Below, piece after piece: positions 1-14,200 of a stretch of DNA of 64,000 bases. The translations under genes were made by a program, and so were the position numbers. A model generated the notes under the pieces. It ran no database searches, was not told the origin of the DNA, and was given only the letters and a program-made list of their open reading frames with translations. Where the stretch lies: the NCBI GenBank assembly GCA_963669155.1, contig OZ022578.1:7476387-7540386 (forward strand), given 5' to 3'. How positions within the stretch are numbered: position 1 is the stretch's first letter; every line of letters starts with the position of its first letter. The stretch comes from Arbacia lixula (taxonomy: Eukaryota > Echinodermata > Echinoidea > Arbacioida > Arbaciidae).

Positions 1-285
1 GGATGCACATGGCCTCATATCATTTGACCTTTTGACCACTAGATGACCTTTGACCCCATCATCCTCATAATGACACATGTGGTATTACCCAAGGATCATT
101 TGTACAAAGTTTGATCACAATTGATACAGAAATAAAGAAATGAGAGCAAGTTAAAGAAAAACGTTAACATGTTTGTAACAGACCAACAGACTAACAGACC
201 AACAGACTAACAGGAAAAGTGATTACTAGATCTCTACCGAACTTCGTTCAGGCGAGACAATGGTAATAATTATCAAACTCACGAA
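1..285. repeat. Fragment of a dispersed intergenic repeat
   Basis: No gene is visible. The stretch carries TGACCTTTGACC at about 50-62, a short tandem run of CAGACCAACAGACTAA-like units at about 178-212, and ends with a GGCGAGAC motif at about 252. That motif is the mirror of the GTCTCGCC that opens the repeat at 10655. It is probably the far end of the same or a related element cut by the window edge. Confidence 0.45.
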
Positions 286-429
286 TCCACTCTTTCATTG
301 CAGCCGCTAAAAATTGTGAGTGTCTATCAAATGTGTGGACTTCACATCAAGGCAGAGATACGTGCAATAAATACACTTTTATCATAATTTCATGTAATAT
401 TTTTGTTTTGACAAATATACATATAATGT

Positions 430-560
430 CCCATACAAAAAGAATGGGGAGGAGAGGGAGGGAAAGGTGGAGTGAGGAGTGGTAGGAGACAAAACAGAGA
501 CAAGAGGAGAAGAACAGAGGGGGAGGTGAATGGAAAGGAGGGAGAAAGGAAAGAAAAGGT
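430..560. repeat. Purine-rich (GGA/GAA) low-complexity tract
   Basis: About 125 bases are almost pure purine on the + strand, with GGAGG, GAAAGG and AGAGG words. It gives spurious serine/proline-rich open frames on the other strand. No gene is supported. Confidence 0.7.
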
Positions 561-572
561 GACATTTAAATG

Positions 573-1845
573 AACTTAACATGCAGCTTGGAACATGTAG
601 AATGCACTACATCATTGGAAGCACTTATTGGTACGTATGCCAGCTAAAAAAATAAGATACCATTGGTACATATGTCAGCTACATTGGTACATATGTCAGC
701 TACATCAACGATTGGCGCGTACGTCAGCTAAAACAATACGATATAAAGAAATTAAATTTTTGGAACATGTAGCATGCAGCTTGGAACATGTAGAATACAC
801 TTCATCATTAGATGCAAGTATTGGTACGTATGTCAGTTACAACAATAAGATATAAAGAAATTAAATTTTTGGAACATGTAGCATGCAGCTTGGAACATCT
901 TCTAGAATGCACTACATCAATAGATGCACGTATTGGTACGTGTATCAGCTAAAACAATACGATATAAAGAAATTAAATTTTAGGAACATGTAGCATGCAG
1001 CTTGGAACATCTAGAATGCACTACATCAATAGATGCAACGATTGGCGCGTACGTCAGGTAAAACAATACGATATTAAGACATTGAAATTTTGGAACATGT
1101 AGCATGCAGCTTGGAACATCTAGAATGCACTACATCAATAGATGGGAGTATTGCCTCGTACGCAGCTAAAACAATACGATATATAAAGAAATTGAAATTT
1201 TGGAACATGTAGGATGCACTACATCATTGGATGCAAGTATTGGTACGTATGTCAGCTACAACAATAAGATATAAAGAAATTAAAATTTTGGAACATGTAG
1301 CATGCAGCTTGGAACATCTAGAATGCACTACATCAATAGATGGGAGTATTGCCTCGTACGCAGCTAAAACAATACGATATATAAAGAAATTGACATTTTG
1401 GAACATGTAGCATGCAGCTTGGAACATGTAGAATGCACTACATCAATAGATGCAACGATTGGCGCGTACGTCAGGTAAAACAATAAGATATAAAGACATT
1501 GAAATTTTGGAACATGTAGCATGCAGCTTGGAACAGGTAGAATGCATTACATCAATAGATGCAACGATTGGCGCGTACGTCAGCTAAAACAATACGATAT
1601 ATAAATTAAAATTTTGGAACACGTAGCATGCAGCTTGGAACATGTAGAATGCACTACATCAATAGATGCGAGTATTGCCTCGTACGCAGCTAAAACAATA
1701 CGATATATAAAGAAATTGAAATTTTGGAACATGTAGCATTCCGGGTAGCATGCAGCTTGGAACATCTAGAATGCACTACATCAATAGATGCACGTATTGG
1801 TACGTCTGTCAGCTAAAACAATACGATATAAGTAGAATGCACTAC
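573..1845. repeat. Tandem array, ~109-bp period, about 11-12 units
   Basis: A unit opening with TGGAACATGTAGCATGCAGC recurs at about 762, 870, 982, 1092, 1287, 1397, 1507, 1617 and 1725, giving spacings of 108-112 bases; one interval near 1200 is shorter. Each unit also holds ATGCACTACATCAATAGATG, a variable GCGCGTACGTCAG or GCCTCGTACGCAG box, and ACAATACGATATAAAGAAAT. Units differ by substitutions and small insertions. Open frames across it are shadows. The array ends about 450 bases before the first coding exon of the Tudor-type gene. Confidence 0.85.
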
Positions 1846-2297
1846 AGCAAGGGATGTAAGTGCGTATAATATAAAGGATGGGAGGACGAGTGTACTGTAT
1901 CGGTACACAGTCATGTACAGCATTGTACACACACGTCTGGGTATAATGCATATTCATTCGAGGGGCGGAACTTATCGTCAGCTTGTCATCGTACAGGGTC
2001 GTGTGCATACCCCTAGATGTTCCAAAACATTGCCTACCACAGCATTCTAGTGCACATGTGTATGCATGCATTTTGTACATGTGTTTATTATTACGAGTTT
2101 TACATGTTACATTGCCATTGGGGTGACGTTTGGCATTTCTTAATTTTCTGAGCTCAGCAAATAAGGTGCAAAACTCATTGTTTTCTGTCGTTTATAGAAT
2201 CTAGTGTACAGAGTAACGTATCAACATACTTTGTATTTACAGTACTCCAAGCTTTCTTTCCTGTGGCCGTGGTTGTGCCAGAATTTATTAGCTGAAA

Positions 2298-5250
2298 ATG
2301 GCAGGCAAATGTGGGAGATGCTGTGAGACTTCATCTGAAGTGGAATGTACGGACTGCGGTGGAGTTGGAAATGGTAAGTGACTATTTGTTCAAATCTCGG
2401 GAGGAAATTAGGGTTGAAATCATAGGCGATTTTTGTTGCACAGCGGGAAATCAGAAAAACACACACAACAAGTTCAACCCATGTGCAGTGAAAAGCATTA
2501 CACCATTAGACAAAATTCTACCGTACAAAATTCATTCCAAAAATCATAAAAAAAATCACAGAACTATTGATCAAAATTAGAGCCTTCCTCCTCTCGAGTC
2601 AAATTATATTGCGTAATTCTTAGCTGATGAGCTAGTAAAAGAGGATCGTGGGAAAAGCATAAAAATTTACTGCAATGATGGATTCGTGCTGAGTTCTGGG
2701 GGGGGGGGGGGCCCGGGGGGGGCACTCACATACATTGGTGGTACGGGGACGTGCCGCTTTGAAGACCCCCTTTTTGAGACCTCGATATCAGTTCTTTAGA
2801 TCCCCTATATCCTTCGCATGGCGAAAGTTCCGCGAAAGTTCCGCTCCTTAGCCTCCCCGGCCCCGCTGTGCCCCTCCCTCCGTTCTCCAGGTCCGCGGCT
2901 TGCGTGCAGCTTGCTACGCTTCAACATCAACCCGGCCGCCCGACCCGCCGGCCGAGCGAGCTGCAAGAAAACCCTGACGTAAACACAACGCGCGTCGCAT
3001 GTGCAGCGAGGATCGTTCTGTAGACCCTGTTTTTCACAATGCCGGGCGGTGTATTTTTAGTTCCTAAGACCCCACATTTTACGCGGATTTTACCCTTGTA
3101 GTCAGTTCCTTAGACCCCCATTTCAGGGTTTCGTGAGGCACACCCCCATCAAAATATAATTTGAGTGCCCCCCCCGGGGGGGGGGGAGTATTGAGTTGAC
3201 GTTACGCTTTTCGCATGTGCAGCAAGCAAACTGTACTGTATTTCCCATCCCGTATTGATGGCATGAAAAATAATTTCCTGGGTCCACAGCAAACTGCTGT
3301 CTATGATTTGGTCACAATGGGAATTCGTATAGCTCTCCCCTAGTTACAGTCGTGTTCAAGTTAGCAACTGGGTATACCATTTCAGCAGCTTTCCGTGCAT
3401 GCAGGCGCGGGCCGAAAACCCTATTCATTAACACGCTGACCGAATACGTGCCTTTACGGTTCTTGCATGTACGCGAGCGTTCAGCGATCACTGCGGTCAT
3501 ATCGTTTACACGCTCATGACGCTAGCCGCGGCGAGTGCGAAGTTCAATATTATTATTTTCATGTTACAGATTTGTTATGTGGATCGGTTCTGATGTGAAT
3601 ACTTTCAGTAAATCTGAATCATATTTTAACGATAAGAACTTTGATTTGTATTATTGTACTTTTTATTTATTTCATTTAATTTTATTTAATTTCACACATC
3701 ACATCACAACACACACATCTTTGCATATATGGGACTACCACCCGAGTCTCGACGACGTCGAGAATGTCTCTCTCTTTGCTTATTATTTTCTCAACAAACT
3801 CTTTATAAATCATTATTTAGATACAATAATACGAATCAAAAGTTCTCATCGAAAAAATATGATTCAGATTTACTGAAAATTATCACGTCGGAACCGATCA
3901 AAGTAACAAATCTGTAACATAAAAATGACATTGTAATCAATGACCGCAGCGATCACTGAACGCTCGCGTACTAGAATTCCGATACAAGAACCGTAAAGGT
4001 ACGTATTGTGGCTATACGCATGACAAAACAAAAGCAAGCATGGCAAGGTAGACCTAATCATAGCGGGAAATATGGTTTTCAGAATCGTAACTGTTCAATT
4101 CCTTTGGTTACTGCGCATATTTTTGTTACATCTGGCATTTGGTAAAGTACTATTTTTTCACCATGCTTACTTGCAAAAATAGTTATTGATTATACAATAT
4201 CATGAATTTAAAGCTGAAGAAGCTGTCAGTGGACGAATCATGGGCATGTTACTCCAGATCTGGATCTAGACCTACATGTACAGTATATTACACCACGAGA
4301 CAAGCAACAAATATACTTTTGTCTCTTAAACCTGACCCAGAGGTTTAACCTCAGTCTAAACTTTGATTTGCACTGTTTAATTTGTCCAAAAAACATGATT
4401 TCTAGGTATTGTTTATTTCTAGACGGGAAAAACAGGCTCATTCGAGGCATTGTATCAATTTTTAATTGATAATGACAGTTTTCTACAACATACACCCCAA
4501 AAGAGTTCATGTGGAGCTTCTTGTCTGGAAACCAGGCAGTGCAGAAGTCTATGGGAAAAGGTTTTTCAGGATTTGTGGCATGGCTAGCTTAGTCAAATTG
4601 TCTTGTCTTGTCTTGCCAAAGATGCCCACAATCAATAGGTTGATTACTACTATGGCACTATTAGAGGATTATTATTATTATGATTATGAGTCTCAAATTT
4701 TCACATCTATAAAGCTATGATGGAACAAATTTACTTGATTCGAAATATCATTGTAGATTCTGTGACTTAAAATGGCAAGGAATATAGACCTATAATAAGG
4801 TAAAAAAAATAAAAATTTACCAGTACTTTCCACTGTTAAACATTTGTCTAAACACCATTTTTTGCCTGAATCTGCAGTAAATTTGACGAATCCGATCATC
4901 TAAGAGTTGTTGAGTATGAATATTTAAATTCTAACATGTTTTGATGGAGAACAACATTGCACATGGGAAATGAGCAAATAAATATGTGCATGGATAAACG
5001 CATTATGCATTAGTGTAGTGGTATGTTGTGTTGTGTTGTGTTGTGTTGAATCCATGAACTAATGAGAGAAAAGATACATGCAAGTAGCGTGTATGTCTTT
5101 ATGTGTGTGAAACTAGCAAAAGCAATATTTCATTACCATGTTTGATATTTGATTGGTGTAACAGGTCCGATTCCCCTGTGCCTGGAGTGTTCCAGTCTGC
5201 TTCATGTGGGGTTTATGAAAGGCCACAGCATCGAGACCGTAGAAGTGAAG
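2298..5250 (+). CDS. Exons 1-2: N-terminal B-box-like zinc finger
   Basis: Exon 1 gives [20 protein letters not shown] and exon 2 adds [16 protein letters not shown]. Together they make a C-x2-C, C-x2-C, C-x2-C, H...H ligand series like a B-box or related treble-clef finger, a protein-interaction module found in TRIM proteins. The phase 1 intron splits the glycine codon between the two cysteine clusters. There is no complete RING before it, so E3 ligase activity is not supported. The 2.8-kb intron between them holds the G-ended element at 2698 and the foldback at 3440. Confidence 0.75.
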
Positions 5251-8200
5251 GTGAGATGAGATGATTACTTGTTCTGAAATCATCATCAGACTCAGAATAG
5301 ATCTAAACTGCTGGTTACAAATTTTATGAAAAGCTCACTCGTCTGAATCACTTTGACCATTTTTAATTGTTGTATGGAGAACATTCATTTACAAATTTTG
5401 GATGTGATAACAGCGGCTATGATTTAAAAAACAAAACTACCCATTGATATAATGACAGCTTCTGCCAGTCGTGTTTTCCAAGGTTGATATAACTCACAAG
5501 TAATCATGATTCATTTGTATGCAGTATTGCCCATTCGTTTACATAAACGTATCTGATACACACATTTTATAACCCTGATCTGTCTAAAAAGAGCAATTGA
5601 AAAAGCGATAAAATTGAATTTCTTTCAAAGAAATGACCACTGTCTTACTGGTTAAAAACTTGGTGCGTTTTTTTTTAAAGTTTTTTAAGTACATGCATGC
5701 AGATATACTGCATGTGAAATGTATGTTGATGTATTTTTTTTTATATGACCAATAGACCAAGAGAGCAGACTTCAAGGAGAGTATCCAGAATTACAAAAAG
5801 TAAGTCACATTGGTCGCCCAGTAGTTGATACAAGGACTTTTGAAAAAGGGTTGGGCTGTTCTGCATATCGGGAGAAAGGCACCTCTGAACTATGAGGCCA
5901 TGCACAAGCATGTCTCTTTCAAAGTCATACATGTATTTTGCAAAGTGTGGTAAAATCAAAAAGGTTATTTGAATAAAAGGAGATCAGTTTGAGGAAAGTA
6001 AATTGTGTTGGAATATCATTAGGATGAATCTTGAGCTTTCAGCTTCATTAATTTTGATAGCAAGTTGCTACCAAAATCTACTGGTCCACTATGACGTACT
6101 ACAGAGTCGTGTATTTTATTTCTGTGTATAATCCATGAACAAGACAAGTACCAGACCATCAATTGCCTACCTTGAGTTTACAGAGCAAACTACATGTAAC
6201 TTTCATATACTTTCTTATATACTTTACACAAACTTTTCTCCAATATTTTATTTGCCAATTTGCATTTCTGTTTTATTCAATTTAATCATTGCCCTTTGAT
6301 ATTAAAAAGACAATACATTTGACACTAGGGTTAAGAGTAATATCAAAATAAATGTTATTCTCTTACTACACAAATGTCGAGTTTTAAAATTGTTGACACG
6401 CTATTGCTGTAATCTTTCTGTTTTACTGAGGTACAAAATTTTCAGTACCCCTAGCAGTTGATAGGAAGTTTATTTCTCATGCTTATGCACCCATGATAAT
6501 GAAAGGGTTTGACTTCCAGGAAAATTTAAGTCCAACCTTTTGTGTTCTGTTTCTCCCCTAGGAAGGAGCAGGTATTGAAGAGGTCTCTGGTTGAGATCAA
6601 ACATGCATACCAGAACATTTCCAGCAGGTAATGTGTTCATTTGGTTTTCAAGTACCTTTTGTGTTTTGCTGTTGTTGACTGCTCTGCAGAATAATTTGTA
6701 AGTGTACTTGTGCATATATTAGGACATATTTTGGACCAATTTGGACCTACCTGGTACAAGTTTGTGGGTATCAGAATATCATCATTAAAAAGCAAAAATT
6801 CTGAGTAAACAATCAGATAGTTTCAGATATTTTGTGGAGCCTTCATGGGTAAGGTACATGTCTGTTTACGATATGTTGCTATGCATATAAGTGGATTCGC
6901 TTTCACAAGTGATCAGCGATTTGCGATTTTGTTCTGTTGTCAAACTTCAGGGGTGAGAACAACAAGTACACTGTGCAGCAGGCCCTGGTAGCCATCAATC
7001 AGGCTCTGAAGAAGAAGGAGGAGGAACTGTCATCTTGCATGAGTGACAGCGGCCTCGCCTTACAGCGCCAGCTTACCAGCTGCGAAAAGGACCTTGAGAA
7101 ACGCCTTCAGAAACTCCAGAGTGTGAGGATCAGTGGCCTTCATATCTCATTCTTGTCTTTTCCCCCTTCTTCTCCTTCTCCTTTTCTCCATTCTTGTTTT
7201 TCTATTTATTCTTTTTTTTTTCATTCTTTCGTTCCTTCTCTTTGTTCTCCATCTTTTAAAACATGATCCCTCTCCTCTTCCTCTTTCTCTTCTCTCTCGT
7301 ACCATTGTCTGAATCAAGCAGTAATTAAGAAACATTTTGCTCTATGATGGTTTCTAAAGACAGTGAACTGATATATCTGTGATGTTCTGTAAATTTGATT
7401 TTTATTAGATATCTTTACTTCATTTAAGAGACTGTCAACATTTTATCCAGGTTAAAGAAATGTATTACCATATCTTATTTAATATGCTTTCCAGGATGAA
7501 AAGGAGATGGGCTTATGATGTTTTTCATGTTTGTCTTTCTGCATAGTGTCATGAGAAGGCTGATGCACTGGCCGCTGCTGAGGCAGAAAAGTTTCTGAAT
7601 GGGCACACCAAAATGTCTGAAGAGGTAAGAGTTCTCAACTTCATCAATCTCTTTCTTGATCATACATGTAGCTTATGATGTAAGAGTATATTGAGTCCTG
7701 ACTTAGATGTGAGTGGTCATTAGTAAGCCTGAGTCATATCGATTTTTTCAGAAACCGGTGTTCGATGGCTTTGCGCCGATCGAACATCGATGCATCGATA
7801 CATGACGTCACCCAGCCACTGCCAAGAGCCAATTTATGAATGAAAATATAGTAAGCATACGCAGTGCAATCCTTCCATTTCCCCACATAAACAAGCATGC
7901 AATTCTCTATCACCTCGTACCAAAATTGACCTAGAATTTCACTTTCCTATATTTTATATGAATTATGATAGGTAACCTCGGAGAATCTATTTTCTCACCG
8001 ATACTGCACATGTAAGCGAATTTCGATTACTTCTTGTTTTTCCGTCAAAATCTTACAAATTAGCGTCAATATGGCATCGTATACATGTATGTAGGTTGGA
8101 ATCTGGAGAGTCTATTGCAACGTAAACGGGCAGAAAGTCAATCAGCTTCCGGGTTGCGATTTTTTTTTTTCGTAACCCTAATGCGTCGAAAAATCGCTTC

Positions 8201-11200
8201 CGGGTTTCGGACAACGTGACTGGATATTGTATCACTGTTTTGGCGACCACATGGTTATGACGTGATCTACGCGATGCACCAATCAGTGGTCTCCGAATCG
8301 CTGTGCGGAGACGCTCTATTAGTCTGTACGTCGGCAGCGTGTATGCAAATGAGCCTTACGCACGATTGCCACTGTATTTCCGGGTTTTCACAACACACGA
8401 TGCTATCCGTTGTACAAAGTCTATGGACAATTGTTTGTTGTGGCGTTGCGCTGTATAGTAGTGAACGAATCAAATCCAAGTAGTATGTAGTAGCTGCTTG
8501 ATCATCGAGCGACCTGTTCATTCTCTTGATGCGTTACCTGCAAAACTCACAAAAGAGAGTAGGAACCAAGTAAGCAAATTAAAATTGTGAAAATATGAAG
8601 ATAAATTGTGTATAACAGGACTATCAAACAAAAGATTTTGTGTTTTCTAGTCAATTTGGTAATTTCGTCGATGCATCGAATTCATCAAAACGAAATCGGA
8701 GTTCGACTTCTTCGATCGAACACCGGCTTAATAATCGATTCGACTCAGGCCTAGTCATTAGGTACCCCATGTCTGCAGAAAACATGAATTCTTCTTCTTT
8801 ACTTATAAGCCATTTCGTAATTGCAAATTACGCATGAGCAGATTATTGCTTTTAGTAAATGACCTCGGGTCAATTTCCAAACTCACAGAGTAAAATGGGA
8901 ATTCATTACATAGTAGACCACATTTCAATCTATTATCATGCAAATATGGCAACAGCTATTCAGCTCTAAAAAGGTAGTGAAAGAACATTCCACCATGTGC
9001 ATCTGCTTCTATTGTTGTTCCGGGCACACTGTAAAATGCCTTTACATCAATCATCCAACACAACTTCATGAAAAACAATCCCAGTGAGCAGTCTAGTAGT
9101 ATTTATTCAGTGCACTGTCCGACCATGGTGTAATTACAAAATGGTCTATTGCACCCCGACAAAAAATATACTTCTGGGAACACTCTGTCACTCATCCCAC
9201 CAAGATCTTCAGGGCCATGTCGCATAAACATGTAGGTTTTCAATTATTGTAACTTAGCATCAATGTTTACTACCATGGCAACAGGTGCAGTAGTGAGAGC
9301 TTATTTGCTGTTGTTATGGTAGTTGCCATTGATGGTAAGTTGAAAACCAATATGCAATATGGCCCTGATCTTCTCTGATCTTCTTCAATAGACCAAGATC
9401 TTTGCACTCCCACACATGAACGCTGTCCATCACCCCATTTCCCATTTCAGATTCAGGGCCTGCTGAGCGAGAAGACGTCGACTGACATTCCGTCTCTGAA
9501 CTCACCGATCTGCTCAGATGCCCTGGATGTCACCAAGGTGCTGGACAGCCTGCGGAGCTTTGGGGCCGAGTGGCTGACCAATCAGAAGGCAGAGAATCTG
9601 CCACAGCTCTCAGACAGCCTGCAGGAGATCAAAGAAGGTGTGTTGAGAGTCAAATTAAATCACGATTTCTGGCAAACATAGTTGGTGTTTAGAGGGCTGA
9701 ATGGGTGATGTGTTTTATGGGACTACAAATCCTGAATGAGCTGAGTTATATGAAATTTCCAGAAAGTTTGAAGGAAAATCAGGCAAATCAGTAGTCAAAA
9801 AATTATAGGAGTTTTCCCAGCCATCATTGGTGTACTAATGTCACATGCTACGAACCCCAATGACCTGTCCACCTATGGTGTATTTGGTGACTTGATAATC
9901 AGCCTAGTGAGCAAAATAATGAAAAATGTCCTGACTTCTCTGTAATGTATCTGATAACGGTTGTAGTGGACCAGCCGACAACCTATTCTCCCTCTTATAG
10001 CAATCACCTGTGTTGCATTGCATGATGGGTGTGTATTTTCCCTTTAAATGAAAACTTTTGTTTCCCTGTGTTGTATGTGATGAGGGGTTCTAATTGACCA
10101 GTCACCCAATCTATTCTCCCTCTTTACAGCAATTACCTGTGTTGCATTGCATGATGGGTGTTCCTTTGTAGTAAAAACTGTTCGGATTTCTTTGTGTTGT
10201 ATCCGATGCGGTGTTGCAGGGGACAAGCTGAAGGGGTATGTGGAGAGCCGTATGGATGCCAAGGGCTGCTTCTGGGTGTGCCAAGACCTGCTGGAGGGCA
10301 TCACCAACTCCTTGGATGACCTCAGCTTTGAGATCAGGTCAGAGTTTCCCCGTCACTAGCAATCAATGATGATCCCTGTGTTAGTTCTTGATATCGCAAA
10401 TAACTGTAAAATATCACTGCACATGGCACTCTCAACACTTTTTGGATTTGGGGGGTTGTGAAGTGGTGAACTAGGCATTTCAGGATATATGGGTATGTCA
10501 GCGCACTTTCATCAACACTTTCCCGGTAACCTCACAAATGGGTGAGGTATTATCAATTATTAGCTGTAATTACAATGTAGACAAATTCAATATATCGTAT
10601 TGGTTATGAGGAGAAAATCAGTGATATTGATTCAATGGGAATGTTTCATTTTGTTGTCTCGCCCACCGGAGGTGAAGGCGAGACTAAGGGATCCAAATGG
10701 CGTCCGTCCGTCGTCCGTCCGTCGTCCGTCGTCTGTCCGTCGTCCGTCCGTCGTCTGTCCGTCGTCCGTCTGTCGTCCGTCACAAATGTTAAAGTTTACC
10801 TGCAAGACTCTCTTATGATCCATAACTTGGCAACTGTTACAGCAATTGCAGCCACACTTGGTTGATAGAAGCACTAGGGGTATCTTCATGTTATGGTGTG
10901 GTCAGAGGTCATGTGATGATGTCAAAGGTCATTTGAGGTCATATATTAAAGAGTATGTGCAAGACTCTCTTTTTCTATGTTAAAGTTTACCTGCAAGACT
11001 CTCTTTTGACAAATAACTTCACATAGGTTGCTTGGATTACAACCTAACTTGGGTCATAGATGCACTGGGGGTACCTTCATGTTATGGTGCCGTTGGAGGT
11101 CACAGGATAAGGTCAAAGGTCATTTGAGGTCATACGTTAAAGTTTACCTGCAAGACTCTCTTTTGACAAATAACTTCACATGGGTTGCTTGGATTACAAC

Positions 11201-14200
11201 CTAACTTGGGTCATAGATGCACTGGGGGTACCTTCATGTTATGGTGCCGTTGGAGGTCACAGGATAAGGTCAAAGGTCATTTGAGGTCATACGTTAAAGT
11301 TTACCTGCAAGACTGTCTTTTGACAAAAAACTTCACATAGGTTGCTTGGATTACAACCTAACTTGGGTCATAGATGCACTGGGGGTACCTTCATGTTATG
11401 GTACCGTTGGAGGTCACAGGATAAGGTCAAAGGTCATTTGAGGTCATACGTTAAAGTTTACTTGCAAGACTCTCTTATCACACATAACTCATCACATGTT
11501 GCTACAATGGCAATCAAACTTGGATGATGGATGCACTGGGGGCACCTGCATGTTATTGTGCTGTAAGAGGTCACATGATAAGGTCAAAGGTCATTTGAGG
11601 TCATACATTAAAGTTTACTTGCAAGACTCTTGGTGAAGGCTTCCTAACTTGTGCACAGAATTGTGTGAGCATTACTGATGTAGATTTAGGCAAACATTAC
11701 TCATGCACATTTATGCAAACATTACTCATGCACATTTATGCAAATTTATTCAAAGTCACTATTTTGCACCTGATTTTGATGTTGTCTGTTTAAAGTTGCT
11801 TATTTGTTTGTTTCAGTTTTTCACAGGTTTTACAGGCAGGCACTACCTCTTAGGCAACAAAGGAGCCCATTTATTTTATAGCAACATAGCGTATACATGT
11901 AATAGATGTGGAAAGTCATTCCAGTTGAGAGCGAACCTCCAGAAACATTCATGTAATATTTGCTACAAATGTGGGAAGCAGTTTACCAGGAAACAAGTGT
12001 TGCATTCACTTTCTTGTATAGGTTCTTTTTCATGTCAGTATTGCGACAAAACATATTGCTCTGAAGTCAGACTTAAAAGTCATTCTTGTACATTTTGTAC
12101 ATAGTGTAAAAAGCAATTTAGTTCATTTCAAAGAAAGGAAGGTCATGTATGCGATAATATGAAAGCAAGCACACTTTATTCCATGTTCAGTTTTCAACTG
12201 CAGCACTAATTTTAACCTTTTTACATTTCTATGCCCCCCAGAGACAAAGTTTACTTCGCCTCTATTGTGCAACTGATTATCATCCTGTTTTGTCTTTGTC
12301 TAATCTAATAGAACTTGGTGGAGGCTTTTTATTCCATCTCAAAGAAGGGGGAAGGTGGGGGAGGGGGAGTAGATAGAGGAAGTAGCATTGCGTGAAATAG
12401 CCCTTCTCATTTATGGAATGTTACATTCTATGGCAGATATTTCACAATCAGCCAGGGATACAATTCTTTTGCGTAGCAACGGAGATCGCGATATTTCTGG
12501 TTATTTTCGCAAGTGGGCGAGACACAATATTGCTAATGCCTTGTTTTATTTGACATCTCATGAGAGGACACATACAGTTGAGGCAAAAAAATGGAATTCA
12601 GTGAAATTTGTTCACTTGCCAAACATTGTAAAATTTACTATATCTTCAGAGATGTAAACACTACCATGACGAATTTGGTATCAAATGAAAGGGTGTATTA
12701 AGCTCTTTCACATGATTGGAATGCCATTGGGATTAAATTATATTTCAGGTGGAACTTTCTTTGAAGAAAAAAAAGTAATATTCGTGCCAAATGTATTCTA
12801 TTGTTTGTTATTATATTTTCAAACATCGTTTTATAGAAATATATAAATGTCAAATCTATGATCTACATTACATTTTCTATCATGATATGTCACCACTGAA
12901 CAAGAAAGTGTAATTTGAAATGTTTTTGTTGAGAAGATACTAGCACAAACATGAAATGTTTTTATCAAGTTTTTATCTTTAATTTTTTTGTTTTAATCTT
13001 TTATCTTTTATCTTTTATGCATAATCTTTTATCTTTTAATTTGTGTGATTTGTGTGATGGAGGGGCATGACATACTCATTTGTTTGATATCAAATTCGTC
13101 ATGATAGCACAAATATTTTATAAGATACAGTAAAATTTATGATTTTTGGCAAGTGTCAACTCTTCTTTGAATTTCCTGGGTGTATGTAAACTTCTGGCCT
13201 CAACTATACATGTGATCTAACTAAATGGTCTTGTCATAGGGTTTGGTACTGAAAGGGTTAATCAAAAGTGATGCGACATTTCCCACCTGTAGGAAGGACA
13301 TCATCACGCATGGCTGGGAAGACCTCACGGTCAAAGAGGGCTCACTCTGTGTGGCGCAGTATTACCATGACAACCGGTGGTATCGGGCTCGAGTGGAGAA
13401 ACTGAAAGAGGTACGAAGATGAAGATGATGATGATGATGATTTTTTGTGATAGTTGCTGAAGATGCTGATCATGGAGAAGTGAGTGATGATGATGGATAT
13501 TGATGATGGTCATGATTAGGATAAAGATCTTGATAAGGAGATGATGACGATAATGGTGATTAAAATGATGATGGTAATGTTGATAATGATACTTAGTGAA
13601 CTAGTAAACTAGTAAACTAGTGACGGTAATGACCGCGAGGATGTTAATAGTGATGACGATGAAGATGATGATGATGATGACGATGAAGATGATAATGATG
13701 GTGATGATGATGACGATAATGGTGGTTATGATGATGATGATGATAATGTTGACAATGGTACTAGTAAACTAATGATGACGGCGGTGATAATACTTGTGAT
13801 TAGAATGAGGATGATGATGACTGGTGAAAACATGGCAACATACTGGTAATAGAAGTAGTGCAATAATGATGAGGATGAGGATGAGGATGAGGATGAGGAT
13901 GAGGATGATGGTGATGATGGTGATGATGATGATGATGATGATGATGATGGTGATGATGATGGTGAGGTGATGATGGTGATGATGATGGTGATGATGGTGA
14001 TGATGATGGTGATGATGGTGATGATGATGATGGTGATGATGGTGATGATGATGGTGATGATGGTGATGATGATGGTGATGATGGTGATGATGATGGTGAT
14101 GATGGTGATGATGATGGTGATGATGGTGATGATGATGGTGATGATGTTGGTGATGATGATGATGATGGTGATGATGATTATGATGATGATGATAAGTTCA

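Noticed and set aside
573-2080. Cys-rich small frames (CSKLHATCSKI) as secreted peptides
   Set aside because: They repeat with the 109-bp tandem unit and are created by it; no start context or signal peptide is supported.
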